From DASUFP01 sp036274495 (GTDB taxonomy: Bacteria; Bacteroidota; Bacteroidia; AKYH767-A; OLB10), in NCBI GenBank assembly GCA_036274495.1, contig DASUFP010000061.1, forward strand, positions 1 to 24,064: 24,064 bases of DNA. Direction: 5' to 3'. Below the pieces are notes generated by a model. The model was not told the origin of the DNA and ran no database searches. It saw only the letters and a list, made by a program, of their open reading frames with translations. Both the position numbers and the translations under genes were made by a program. Each line of letters begins with the position of its first letter. Position 1 is the stretch's first letter. Shown here piece after piece: positions 8,453-15,545 of this stretch.

Positions 8453-9553
8453 TCAAATAAATTTTATTTCTGTTAATACTGCGTTTGCTTTACAAATTTT
8501 ATTTGACAAAGTTAGACTGCATTTAACGATTTTCTTGTCAGCGATTAGTTTGGTTATAACCTTTCGTGTGTGAATAGGTGTAAATCCGTTAGTTAATGTA
8601 AACAGATAAATGTCCTTGTCGTTTTTAAGCTCCTTACTAAGTATTCGTTCTTTTAGCTCCTTTTCAAAAAGGTCAACTTTTTTTGGCTTTCTAACTTCTC
8701 CAGTAAACAGGTCAGCTTGTCCAGGCATTATCCTATCATCGTCAATATCGAAATTTGCTTCGCCTCTTTCGGGGTCAATATTCCAACAGGTTGTGAGAAA
8801 TTTTTCAATTCCTAATACGTGTCCACTGCCAAATATAAGTCCATAAACTCCCGCATTTTTTCTTAACGAAAAAGATGCTAAATAGTATTCCTTATTGTTG
8901 GGAATTAAACTACGATAATAGTCAAGTATCAATCTATGGATCTTGTGGTATGGAGTTTTCTCAATTTCTTCGGGACTGAGTTTGATGTGTTGAATAATAT
9001 TTGGATGTTCTGAAAACCTTTTTATTGTGGATGAAGATATAAAGAATAAAAAGTCAGTTCGTTTTAAGTTCGTTATTTTATTAAACACTTCCTCACTGAT
9101 GTGTTTAATTCCATTTTGGTCAAGGAACAAAAGATTTGCGCAGTGTTTATTTCCCATTTTTGGGAATTGTTTGTCAAAAGCTTCCTTAAAATCAAGACTT
9201 TCAATGTCTATTGTGTATGGTTGTAAATCTTTGTCTTTTGGTTGTAGCTTCGATTTTAATTCCTCTTGTTTTGTTTTTCTGAATTCGTTAAAGTATAGGT
9301 TTACATTTAATTTCTTGTGAATGATATTGTCTATATAAGGGTTAAGTTCTTCTAGAATTATCAATGGTGTTCCTTTATTCCCTTTCGAGTCAGAACCGGG
9401 TCCAGCAAAAAAGTCAAACACGTTAATTGTGTTCCAATAAATTTCATTCTTCGCTAAAAAGACAGGAAGCCATTCTTTCAAATAGTCTTGAAATATTGAA
9501 AGTTTTGCTTTTGTCCCTTCGTCAAACGGTGCTTTGTGAATGTCTCTTGCCAT
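8453..9553 (-). CDS. tcmP: Three-Cys-motif partner protein TcmP
   Basis: This 366-aa protein matches the TcmP family (TIGR04474): FDEGTKAKLSIFQDYLKEWLPVF at residues 9-31, then the Rossmann-like motif NVFDFFAGPGSDSKGNKGTPLI, which resembles SAM-dependent methyltransferase motif I. A C-terminal segment (about 315-350, LTNGFTPIHTRKVITKLIADKKI) looks like a winged helix. The family is defined by its gene partnership with the three-Cys protein, which follows directly here. A HEPN gene lies 13 bp upstream. The biochemical role is unknown; a nucleic-acid- or nucleotide-modifying pair in phage defence is a reasonable inference from context. Confidence 0.88.
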   Translation of the reverse strand: MARDIHKAPFDEGTKAKLSIFQDYLKEWLPVFLAKNEIYWNTINVFDFFAGPGSDSKGNKGTPLIILEELNPYIDNIIHKKLNVNLYFNEFRKTKQEELKSKLQPKDKDLQPYTIDIESLDFKEAFDKQFPKMGNKHCANLLFLDQNGIKHISEEVFNKITNLKRTDFLFFISSSTIKRFSEHPNIIQHIKLSPEEIEKTPYHKIHRLILDYYRSLIPNNKEYYLASFSLRKNAGVYGLIFGSGHVLGIEKFLTTCWNIDPERGEANFDIDDDRIMPGQADLFTGEVRKPKKVDLFEKELKERILSKELKNDKDIYLFTLTNGFTPIHTRKVITKLIADKKIVKCSLTLSNKICKANAVLTEIKFI

Positions 9554-9566
9554 TATTTTAATTGTG

Positions 9567-10172
9567 TTATCGCTGTAGTTCCGTCTTTAGAAATTTTGCA
9601 TATTTACCAATAGTGTTAAATTTGTCCAAATTTTTAAGTTCCAATTTTGATGTTGATTTCCGAAATGAATCTCCAAAACCATCATAGCCAATTTCTAATT
9701 CAATTTTATCTGCAAGATTTTTACACCATTGCTTTATGTGGTTAACTCGATTTATTAAATCATCTCTTGTTAGCCCATTTACTGTAATTTGTCCGTGAAA
9801 TATTTTATTTCTATCCTTTGCAAAATCAATTAAGTCTGTAATATCATTATTGTAGTTTTCACCATATATATCTGATAATGCTTTTAATGAAATAAGGTTA
9901 AACCCTTTAATAAATCCTTCAAAATAAATTTGTCTATTGGCTGCTAAGGTTTTGCGAAGTTCCGAATAATGGCTAGTATTAAAAGAAGGGTTTTGAAAAA
10001 TCAAATATGTAAAAATGCGTCTCATTTGCTTCTCTGCCTTAATTAAGGATAATGCAAATGCGTCCACACCTCTTGTCTCAAAATTAGAATTAAGAATTAA
10101 ATTAACTGTTGCAAAATCTTGGTCGAAATTCATGGTTGTCTTTTTATTCATGGTCGTAATAGCCTTGTCCAT
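9567..10172 (-). CDS. HEPN-domain protein with Rx4H motif, first gene of the TcmP cassette
   Basis: From the first ATG at 10172 the product is 201 aa; ATGs at 10151 and 10133 are equally possible starts. It is a helical protein with the HEPN RNase signature R-N-K-I-F-H (AKDRNKIFHGQIT, an Rx4H motif with the usual Asn after Arg) near the centre. HEPN proteins commonly act as toxins or effectors cutting RNA. The gene sits 13 bp before tcmP, so HEPN, TcmP and the three-Cys protein form one unit. The ATG at 10172 lies inside the cassette junction (GTTATGG), and the frame stays open back through the attC-like arm to a TTG at 10232, which I do not regard as a real start. HEPN assignment rests on the motif and fold pattern only. 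Confidence 0.75.
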   Translation of the reverse strand: MDKAITTMNKKTTMNFDQDFATVNLILNSNFETRGVDAFALSLIKAEKQMRRIFTYLIFQNPSFNTSHYSELRKTLAANRQIYFEGFIKGFNLISLKALSDIYGENYNNDITDLIDFAKDRNKIFHGQITVNGLTRDDLINRVNHIKQWCKNLADKIELEIGYDGFGDSFRKSTSKLELKNLDKFNTIGKYAKFLKTELQR

Positions 10173-10296
10173 AACGGTTTCGGGCTTTGCGTTGGTGGGC
10201 TTTTGAAACCGTAAACTGTCTGCCAGCACCAAGGTTTATTAATTGCTCAAATGTTTCTATTCGCACTGTCCGCCCACTAACGCAAAACCCGTGTTA
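10172..10296 (-). other. attC-like site A2 (125-bp core)
   Basis: Bounded by TAAC (10172-10175) and GTTA (10293-10296). The arms are strongly complementary: the left arm GGGCTTTGCGTTGGTGGGC mirrors the right arm GCCCACTAACGCAAAACCC with few mismatches. It shares AACTGTCTGCCAGCAC with A1 at the same distance from the left edge. It starts 14 bases after the stop codon of the 114-aa gene, and its other edge carries the first ATG of the HEPN gene. Confidence 0.75.
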
Positions 10297-10309
10297 GCGG
10301 TTGCCGTTT

Positions 10310-10654
10310 CTAGTCTGCTGGAATATATCCATGCCTTTTAGTTTCTTCTAAATTGTCGTCAGTCGTAGTTTTTATCTCCCAAGTCATGATGAAGTCAGGG
10401 TCTTTTACTATTTCTCCCGTTGCTCTTTCTCGATACTCTCCTTTGTCAGCTTTTTTAATCGTGTCCTTATCATAGGGCATTTGAAAGATACTGCCATCAT
10501 TTCTTTTTATTTTAAACAGTCCGTCATTAGTTAACTCTGAGACTGTTCCATGAGTTTGATATTGTTCAATCAAGTCGCCATTTTTATCAACGAAGGTCAA
10601 CCCGATTAAAAATTTTTTGCCTTTAAGGTATTCTTGTAATTGTTCCCAAGTCAT
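10310..10654 (-). CDS. Conserved-looking hypothetical protein, 114 aa (cassette 2)
   Basis: A soluble, mixed alpha/beta 114-aa protein with no signal peptide. It contains KFLIGLTFVDKNGDLIEQ, a THGTVSELTNDGLFKIKRNDGSIFQMPYD segment and a PDFIMTWEI ... GYIP tail. I recognise this as a type of small hypothetical that recurs in accessory regions, but no function is known to me. It is the only gene of a cassette of about 510 bp, with start 30 bp from one boundary and stop 14 bp from its attC-like site: classic cassette geometry. Confidence 0.75.
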   Translation of the reverse strand: MTWEQLQEYLKGKKFLIGLTFVDKNGDLIEQYQTHGTVSELTNDGLFKIKRNDGSIFQMPYDKDTIKKADKGEYRERATGEIVKDPDFIMTWEIKTTTDDNLEETKRHGYIPAD

Positions 10655-10682
10655 TTTGTCTGTGTCAATTTACGGTTACCGC

Positions 10683-10808
10683 TAACGGTTTGCAGATTTG
10701 CGATGGGCGGACTTTTCAGCACAAAAGTTTATACGGAGCACAAAACTTTCGATAAATACAAAAGTGTCTGCGGAGCACGAAACCCCGCCTATTGCAAATG
10801 TGCTGTTA
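10683..10808 (-). other. attC-like site A3 (126-bp core)
   Basis: Bounded by TAAC (10683-10686) and GTTA (10805-10808). The left arm GCAGATTTGCGATGGGCGG pairs with the right arm CCGCCTATTGCAAATGTGC. The internal spacer (GCACAAAAGTT, CGGAGCACGAAACCCCGCC) is nearly the same as in site B some 4.1 kb away, so A3 and B form one subtype and A1 and A2 another. It follows the 74-aa gene by about 83 bp. Confidence 0.75.
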
Positions 10809-10891
10809 TGCGCAGATCTTTTTTTCATCAATATCCTTTTATCGGTATCCGCGTTTTATAATTCATTGAAGTGTACAACCATTTAAATTAA

Positions 10892-11116
10892 CTAATTCTT
10901 CGTTTTTGTTGTCTTGTAAAATAGCCATAGTAATATTACACCAATGGCTAGAAAAGCTATTCCCATTTGTATATTTAGAGTTGGATCATCAGTTAAATCA
11001 TGCTTTATAACTGCATATGCTCCACCAATTGTAGAAATTATAGCTAAATAAAGAAGATAAAAGTCGCCTTTCATGCTTAGTACTTCTCTTTTTATTTTGT
11101 TGTGACTTCTTGCCAT
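10892..11116 (-). CDS. Small two-TM membrane protein (cassette 1)
   Basis: A 74-aa protein with two hydrophobic helices (about residues 20-37, FYLLYLAIISTIGGAYAV, and 53-68, GIAFLAIGVILLWLFYK) and basic ends. An internal ATG at 11074 (MKGDFYLLYLAI) would give 60 aa and may be the true start. It is the only gene of the first cassette after the leader. I do not recognise the family; small membrane proteins are frequent integron cassette cargo. Confidence 0.6.
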   Translation of the reverse strand: MARSHNKIKREVLSMKGDFYLLYLAIISTIGGAYAVIKHDLTDDPTLNIQMGIAFLAIGVILLWLFYKTTKTKN

Positions 11117-11210
11117 CAGGAATTGAATCTATCATAATTGTAATGACTTTATGCGGTTAATTGCTGACTGACTCACAATTATATCTGTTTGTAAGTTTAT
11201 TCAGATTTGC

Positions 11211-11480
11211 GCATAACTTGTTTATTACCGCTACTTTATTTCGTGTTATATTCTGTAAAATTTTATTTATTAATTATCCGGCATCATTACAGCCGGCCCA
11301 TCGAATGAGTTATATTTGATTTGGAAAGTTCGCCATAACATCTTTAACCACCAAAACCACTGCAGGGAAACCCGTAGGGTTTTGTGAAAATAATTTGGAT
11401 AAAGTTGACTGTAGGCGGCGGTTAAAATAACATTCAAGTCTCTTTTTTAGGGTGTAAATGCTTTTAAAACAGTGGATTAG
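11211..11480 (-). other. attI-like leader copy L1
   Basis: About 270 bp nearly repeated at 18995-19265. Shared landmarks are TTTTATTTATTAA, AGCCGGCCCATCGAATGAGT, AACCACCAAAACCACT and GTAGGGTTTTG. On the - strand it ends in ACAAG^TTATGCGC at the first cassette, resembling the ACAAAGTTAGGC core of class 1 attI. Together with 11117-11210 and 11481-11610 it fills the gene-free stretch between the 74-aa gene and the barrel-like protein. An AT-rich conserved segment just before the junction could contain a cassette promoter, but I see no convincing -7/-33 pair. Confidence 0.6.
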
Positions 11481-11610
11481 GACTGCCGGTTGTGAAAAGA
11501 GCTTTTTTAAAAAATACCGGTTAATCAGAAGTACTTCAAGCAGTTGAACAGGAGGGAAAAACCGGCTTGTGCGGCTGACCGGTACCGGCTGCAGAACTGT
11601 TTCATATCCT

Positions 11611-12282
11611 TTACCAGCCGAAACCCAGGCAATAGCCAATGTCAATGGTCGGAAGCAGGGTTTTGTCCTTTTCTATGGTGTCAGGTGGATAATCATAATC
11701 ATTGTCATTCCCACCCCAGCCCCAGCTATAATAATGAGTGCTCTTATTACCGGTTGAAACTCCAAGCATGATGAAAGCATCTGAATAGAAATGTTCGCTC
11801 TGATAAGTACACATTCCAAAACCGATTGAACCGTTAAACATTTTACGATTTACTGAAATCACATCTCTTCTGATATCGTTTAATCCGTTAGAGCCATCTC
11901 TGGTGGTATATTTTGGAGATCGCATGTTCCAATAGCTTGTTTGGAAAACAACATATTTTGTTGCTAACCGATATTTGGCACGAGAAATTTGTTTCTTAAT
12001 TCCTAACCTAAGGATATCCGCCTGCTGTGCCAGGTATTTAAAATCGCCGCCAGATCTTCCGTTCTCTATAATGCTGAACTGCCAGAATCGATGTCCGTAG
12101 GAAGTCGTTAATTGAAGTGACGGATGAAAGGCATATTCATAATAAAAACCTAATTCACCGGACAGAACGGCAGCAGCGATATTTGCCCCTAAAAAATGTT
12201 TTGGTATAGTGTCTGTTTGCGAAAAACAATATTTCGGGCAATAAACAAGAAATAAAAATATATTGAGGAATAGTGTTTTCAT
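11611..12282 (-). CDS. Putative outer-membrane beta-barrel-like protein
   Basis: I start at the ATG at 12282 (MKTLFLNIFLFLVYC), giving 223 aa; six codons upstream another Met is open but would bury the signal peptide. A signal peptide ends near CFSQT. The body alternates hydrophobic and polar residues in strand-like runs (ELGFYYEYAF, LQLTTSYGHRFW, YRLATKYVVFQTSYW) and ends in aromatic residues (IGYCLGFGW), consistent with a small barrel. I recognise no specific family. It lies between leader L1 and a repeat block, and its G+C looks intermediate. Confidence 0.65.
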   Translation of the reverse strand: MKTLFLNIFLFLVYCPKYCFSQTDTIPKHFLGANIAAAVLSGELGFYYEYAFHPSLQLTTSYGHRFWQFSIIENGRSGGDFKYLAQQADILRLGIKKQISRAKYRLATKYVVFQTSYWNMRSPKYTTRDGSNGLNDIRRDVISVNRKMFNGSIGFGMCTYQSEHFYSDAFIMLGVSTGNKSTHYYSWGWGGNDNDYDYPPDTIEKDKTLLPTIDIGYCLGFGW

Positions 12283-12460
12283 TTTTACGTCATTCTGCAA
12301 TTTGCTGTCAGCAGCAATTTATTTTACTGATGAACGGATTTTTCAATTTTGCAGTAATAAATGTTTCTGATGGATAGAAGATAGTTATTGGTCATTAGTG
12401 TAAAACTAAAACAAATTATGGTTCTTTCGTTTGATACACCACGCCGTCACTGCTCCTCGC

Positions 12461-12655
12461 CCGATGGCTATCGGCCAGAAGCGCCGGCCCGAGGTTTGGG
12501 ACGAGGAGCATTATTGTCACCACGGTAGGGCGGATAGCAAGAACATCAATTTCGCCTTCTCACATTTTCGTAGCCGCTTCGGCCAGGAAAGGTGACCAGA
12601 ATGCTTAAATGTTTTAATTTTGAAAGGCATCCTCGCCAAAGGCGAGGACGAGGTG
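12461..12655. repeat. Repeat module M4+M1, copy a
   Basis: It begins with the hairpin CCGAT-GGCT-ATCGG and runs through GAGCATTATTGTCACCAC and GCCGCTTCGGC to the M1 tail, which contains the perfect hairpin CCTCGCC-AAA-GGCGAGG. Related copies are at 13101-13287, 19288-19413 (truncated) and 19901-20090. It opens the largely gene-free stretch 12283-13534. Confidence 0.8.
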
Positions 12656-12667
12656 GGGGTCATAGGT

Positions 12668-12912
12668 CATAAGCCTGCCTGGGAATGTAGTAAGATAAAA
12701 ATTCAGCAGAGCGCAGGCCCAAAGCAACCGCGGGGGTGAGATGGAAGTGAATGTGCGCCTGTGTAACCAACAATACGGAATGCTTGCATCATAATGAATG
12801 TTAAGAAAAAAGCCCAGGCGCACAGAGCGGGAGGAAGCATGGTTGCTTCTTGATTTTTTGGTTCTTTTGTATCAAGACAAAAGAACAAAAGCCCCGCGGC
12901 AGCAGTCATCCG
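12668..12912. repeat. Structured repeat M2, copy a
   Basis: One of three near-identical copies. The core between the outer stem CCGCGGGG (12728-12735) and CCCCGCGG (12892-12899) is 172 bp. Nested inside are a stem TGTGCGCCTG (12752-12761) with CAGGCGCACA (12815-12824), a hairpin GAAGC/GCTTC (12834-12849) and a hairpin GTTCTTTTG/CAAAAGAAC (12861-12886). A reading frame on the - strand spans it, but I think the structure is the more likely constraint. Confidence 0.85.
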
Positions 12913-12940
12913 CCGCGGCGGAGTCATTTGCCGGGAAGGA

Positions 12941-12982
12941 GTCATAAGTCATAAGTCATAAGTCATTGGTCATAAGTCATAA
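12941..12982. repeat. GTCATAA tandem repeat and flanking palindrome
   Basis: Six 7-bp units of GTCATAA (one GTCATTG). Just before it, at 12909-12920, is the perfect palindrome CCGCCGCGGCGG set between GTCAT words. The same combination recurs at 19720-19793, and single palindrome-plus-GTCAT units occur at 13070-13090 and 21342-21365. Confidence 0.75.
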
Positions 12983-13068
12983 TACTGCATTGAAGTGAAT
13001 TTCGAGCGCAGAGAGAAATGCTGCTTCAATGGTAAATGGTAAATGGACATTGGAAATTGGTCAAAAGT
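12983..13068. repeat. Hairpin repeat M3, copy a
   Basis: It contains the inverted repeat CATTGAAG (12988-12995) and CTTCAATG (13024-13031) with an inner ATTTC/GAAAT stem. Near-identical copy at 19794-19880; a degenerate remnant follows the third M2 at about 21656-21690. The order M2, palindrome, M3 is kept at all three sites. Confidence 0.75.
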
Positions 13069-13100
13069 CATCCGCCGGGGCGGAGTCATAGGTCATAAGA

Positions 13101-13287
13101 CTGGCCTGAAGCGCCGGCCTGAGGTTTGGGACGAGGAGCATTATTGTCACCACGGAAGGCCGGATGGCAAGAACGTCAATTTCGCTGTCTCGCCTTATTG
13201 TAGCCGCTTCGGCGAGGCATGGTGGCCAGAATGCTTAAATGTTTGAATTTTGAAAGGCATCCTCGCCTAAGGCGAGAACAAGGTGGG
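13101..13287. repeat. Repeat module M4+M1, copy b
   Basis: Nearly identical to 19901-20090, including CGAGGCATGGTGGCCAG and the M1 hairpin (here CCTCGCC-TAA-GGCGAG). It closes the first composite repeat block. From 13288 to 13534 I see nothing beyond AT-rich spacer. Confidence 0.8.
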
Positions 13288-13534
13288 GAAATTTTAGTTT
13301 CAGTAAGTTTTCGGGAAAGCACTATTCCGGTATTGAAAGGAGAATGAGCTCTGTCGGTAATTAATTAGGTTATTAATGGGAGAAAGACGCTGGATGTTAT
13401 CCGTTTTTCTCTTGTTTAAAAAGGTGATACATCAATCTTTCACGATTTTTCTTTTTGTGCACAAACCTTTTTTGTTTCGCACCTCCAATTTTAAGCTAAA
13501 GGAGTTAAGGGAAAATCTTTATCGATTACCGGCT

Positions 13535-14386
13535 TCAATGTGTCTGGATGATGAGTTTCTCATTAACACATGTGGTGTTAGTGATGATTTTAAGCAAGTA
13601 AATACCCGGGGACAGGTGACCGGTTGGTACAGTTAAAATGGAATTGACTTTTCCAGATGCGACTAATTGTGATGTGGCATTGTATATAAAATAAGAACTA
13701 TTGCCGGCGGATGGGGAATCGATGGTAAAAGAAGTTGTTGCCGGATTGGGATAAACAGTAATGCCTTTTGCCGGCAATTCGACAGTACCGGCAATAGTAG
13801 TACAGGCACAGGGTGATTCACATATTCTGAAATCGTCAAGGAAATATTCACCCGTAGTATCATTCATCGTTGGAATAAACCTGAATTTTATAATGTAGAA
13901 CCCACTCAGCATGCTAAGTGAAATGGCAGAGTTGATGCAGCCGGCAGAGATTCCTGACCATGCCGGTAAATTGCTCGTGGTAAGCGCAGGGGAAGTGTAC
14001 CAGTTTATTCCCTGGGTGGTAGTGCCCAGGATATCCCAGACAAGTTCATCGTGTGTATATTCAATCCGTACACCGTCCTGGTTCTGCGTGGTGTTAAATG
14101 CATGTGTGATACACAATACCGGGTCTATAGCGTTTGAGAAATCAAACCAGGGAGAATAAAGTACCGTTGATGTGCCGGCTGAATTTATTCCTGAACCCAA
14201 TCCCATCGTTCCCGAACACCCTGAAAAATTCACTGAATCCCATTCAAAGGCATCTCCGGAGGAGGTGTCGGAATACCAGCCTGTGGTGTCCGTTTCAAAA
14301 TCCTGATAATAGGGCAGGGCAAGCTGAGCTTGTAACGCAGCATTAAAACCTAAAACCACTATACAGGTAAGCATTAACTGTTTCAT
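13535..14386 (-). CDS. Secreted protein with T9SS type A sorting domain
   Basis: I start at the ATG at 14386 (MKQLMLTCIVVLGF), giving 283 aa with a signal peptide ending at LQAQ; the frame stays open 34 codons upstream without support. The body opens LPYYQDFETDTTGWYSD and ends in YFLDDFRICE, the pattern of MAM/concanavalin-like beta-sandwich modules found in Bacteroidota secreted proteins. After the CACTTI linker, the final ~75 residues are a T9SS type A domain (GITVYPNPATTSFTID ... LSPGIYLLKI). It is a surface or secreted protein with unknown ligand, and lies between the first repeat block and a broken T9SS-type gene. Confidence 0.88.
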   Translation of the reverse strand: MKQLMLTCIVVLGFNAALQAQLALPYYQDFETDTTGWYSDTSSGDAFEWDSVNFSGCSGTMGLGSGINSAGTSTVLYSPWFDFSNAIDPVLCITHAFNTTQNQDGVRIEYTHDELVWDILGTTTQGINWYTSPALTTSNLPAWSGISAGCINSAISLSMLSGFYIIKFRFIPTMNDTTGEYFLDDFRICESPCACTTIAGTVELPAKGITVYPNPATTSFTIDSPSAGNSSYFIYNATSQLVASGKVNSILTVPTGHLSPGIYLLKIITNTTCVNEKLIIQTH

Positions 14387-14518
14387 GCGTATTGATTTTG
14401 AAAAGGTGTTAAGGTTAATAGGAGTGCGTACAACACTGCAACTCCGGTCGTTTATTCGGTATCTGCTTAACACCTCAATATAAAACAAAGACTAAAGATA
14501 ATGAAAAAATAATGTTGT

Positions 14519-14702
14519 TTAGCTGTACTTCTGCAACTCGTCCTTCTTTTGGGTTGTAAGATCCTCGTACCAAACCATTGGCTGTCGCTTCAGAGGAAGA
14601 CCAGTGAGGGGGGCGATACACTTTGCCCATGCAACATCCGGTGTCTGTGAAAAACAATTTAACGAAAAAATAATTCCTGCGGATTGGGTTATTTTTTTTC
14701 AT
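14519..14702 (-). pseudogene. Frameshifted remnant of a small secreted (T9SS/propeller-type) protein
   Basis: The ATG at 14702 is followed by eight A residues (14692-14699). With seven, the frame would read MKKITQSAGIIFSLNCF then SQTPDVAWAKC and continue to a TAA at 14519, about 60 aa. The MKKI... signal peptide plus QTPxxxWAK resembles the mature N-terminus of propeller-type T9SS proteins such as the gene at 1717-3369. As sequenced, the ATG frame gives an unlikely peptide. The short C-terminal part (PMVWYEDLTTQKKDELQKYS) is unlike a propeller repeat, so the gene may also be truncated or fused. It lies about 110 bp from attC-like site B. Confidence 0.4.
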
Positions 14703-14813
14703 GGTATTATGATTTGGACGACCAATCAAAAGCCAAGATATTATTCACTGAACAAAATTCTCTTTGTTCTTATTGGGAAGCCTGTATGAATAACTTCTAT
14801 TCATCACTTACCT

Positions 14814-14939
14814 GAACGGTTGGCAGATTTGCGATGGGCGGGTTTTTAAGCACAAAAGTTCATTCGGAGCATCGCACTTTCTTTAATCACAAAACTTTCT
14901 TCGGAGCACGAAACCCCGCCTATTGCAAATGTGCTGTTA
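14814..14939 (-). other. attC-like site B (126-bp core)
   Basis: Bounded by GAAC (14814-14817, in place of TAAC) and GTTA (14936-14939). The arms GCAGATTTGCGATGGGCGG and CCGCCTATTGCAAATGTGC are the same as in site A3. It begins 20 bases after the stop of the last operon gene. The altered outer edge (GTTCAG on the - strand) is what flanking chromosome would contribute at the end of an array. Confidence 0.75.
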
Positions 14940-14959
14940 GCGGCTGGCATCTTACTCTT

Positions 14960-15535
14960 TTAAGTGTTATGTTGTCTATCAATATGTTCTCCCAAAAATT
15001 CTGATTGAAAAAATAGTCTGTCCTGCCATTTTTGTTGGCTATATTTTTGAATTCTATTTTCTATAAATTGTCTCAAATGTTTAATGCGTAATTGCAAAAA
15101 GTCCAGTCGCTTCGCCTCTGAGTTAGACACGAATAATTTAAGTATTTGAAACCGTCTGCCTTCAAACTCAATGACCGAAACTTTGTTTTCAAATACTTGG
15201 TCAGTATGAACCGAGAGTTCTGGCATAAATCCAAATCTGTCCAGACAGTAATGCAAATACTTTTTTCTAAACAAGTCATCTTCATTAAAACTTCCTGTTT
15301 TCACTTCGCAAATAATTCCTGTCATTAGGTCTGGATTTAATTCAGCTAATAACTCTTCATCCCAATCATTATTTTGACCACCTACTTCTTCAAAAACGTA
15401 TGGAAGTCTCAGTCCTAATAAATCTATGTCAGACGAGTGTGTTATTTCAGCGGTTCTGTGAACAACGAAATTTTCTATTAAGAAAAAACCATTAAGTCTC
15501 AAATACCAATAAGCGTTTGTCTCTCCGTAGTTCAT
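14960..15535 (-). CDS. PD-(D/E)XK nuclease (last gene of the Qat-like operon)
   Basis: A 191-aa protein with a textbook PD-(D/E)XK core: an N-terminal helix with E5 (GETNAYWYLRLNGFF), then HSSDIDLLGLR with D36 and D38, a WDEE insertion, and IICEVKTG with E77-x-K79. The remainder is helical with many basic residues (RIKHLRQFIENRIQ). This layout is seen in metal-dependent DNA nucleases linked to defence islands. It follows the 208-aa gene by 10 bp. It could be the DNA-degrading effector, taking the place of the TatD-type nuclease of classical Qat; that role is an inference. Confidence 0.75.
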   Translation of the reverse strand: MNYGETNAYWYLRLNGFFLIENFVVHRTAEITHSSDIDLLGLRLPYVFEEVGGQNNDWDEELLAELNPDLMTGIICEVKTGSFNEDDLFRKKYLHYCLDRFGFMPELSVHTDQVFENKVSVIEFEGRRFQILKLFVSNSEAKRLDFLQLRIKHLRQFIENRIQKYSQQKWQDRLFFQSEFLGEHIDRQHNT

Positions 15536-15545
15536 ATCTGTAAAT

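Larger units (their letters stand above)
7565..11214 (-). mobile_element. Array A: three integron-like gene cassettes
   Basis: Read on the - strand from the attI-like point at about 11214, the array holds three cassettes. The first (to 10686) has a 74-aa membrane protein, the second (to 10175) a 114-aa protein, and the third (to 7565) a HEPN / TcmP / three-Cys operon. Each ends in an attC-like site. For each cassette, its first bases after GTT match the outer end of its own attC site: 14/15 for cassette 1, 13/15 for cassette 2 and 12/15 for cassette 3, by hand comparison. This is the pattern left by circular cassette insertion. The DNA is clearly AT-richer than the flanking host genes. No integrase gene is present in the window. 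Confidence 0.65.

Noticed and set aside
12703..12945. Conserved - strand frame through the M2 repeats (also 19507-19770 and 21397-21633) with a GLLFFCLDTKEPKNQ motif
   Set aside because: The sequence is explained by nested inverted repeats, there is no consistent start codon context and the ends run into palindromes. I cannot exclude coding but favour a structured repeat.
12941..12982. Possible CRISPR-like array in the GTCATAA repeats
   Set aside because: Units are 7 bp, directly adjacent and have no spacers; no cas genes are present.
13376..13636. + strand frame of 86 codons after the first repeat block
   Set aside because: No start context, no recognisable protein, and it overlaps the 3' end of a well-supported - strand T9SS gene.
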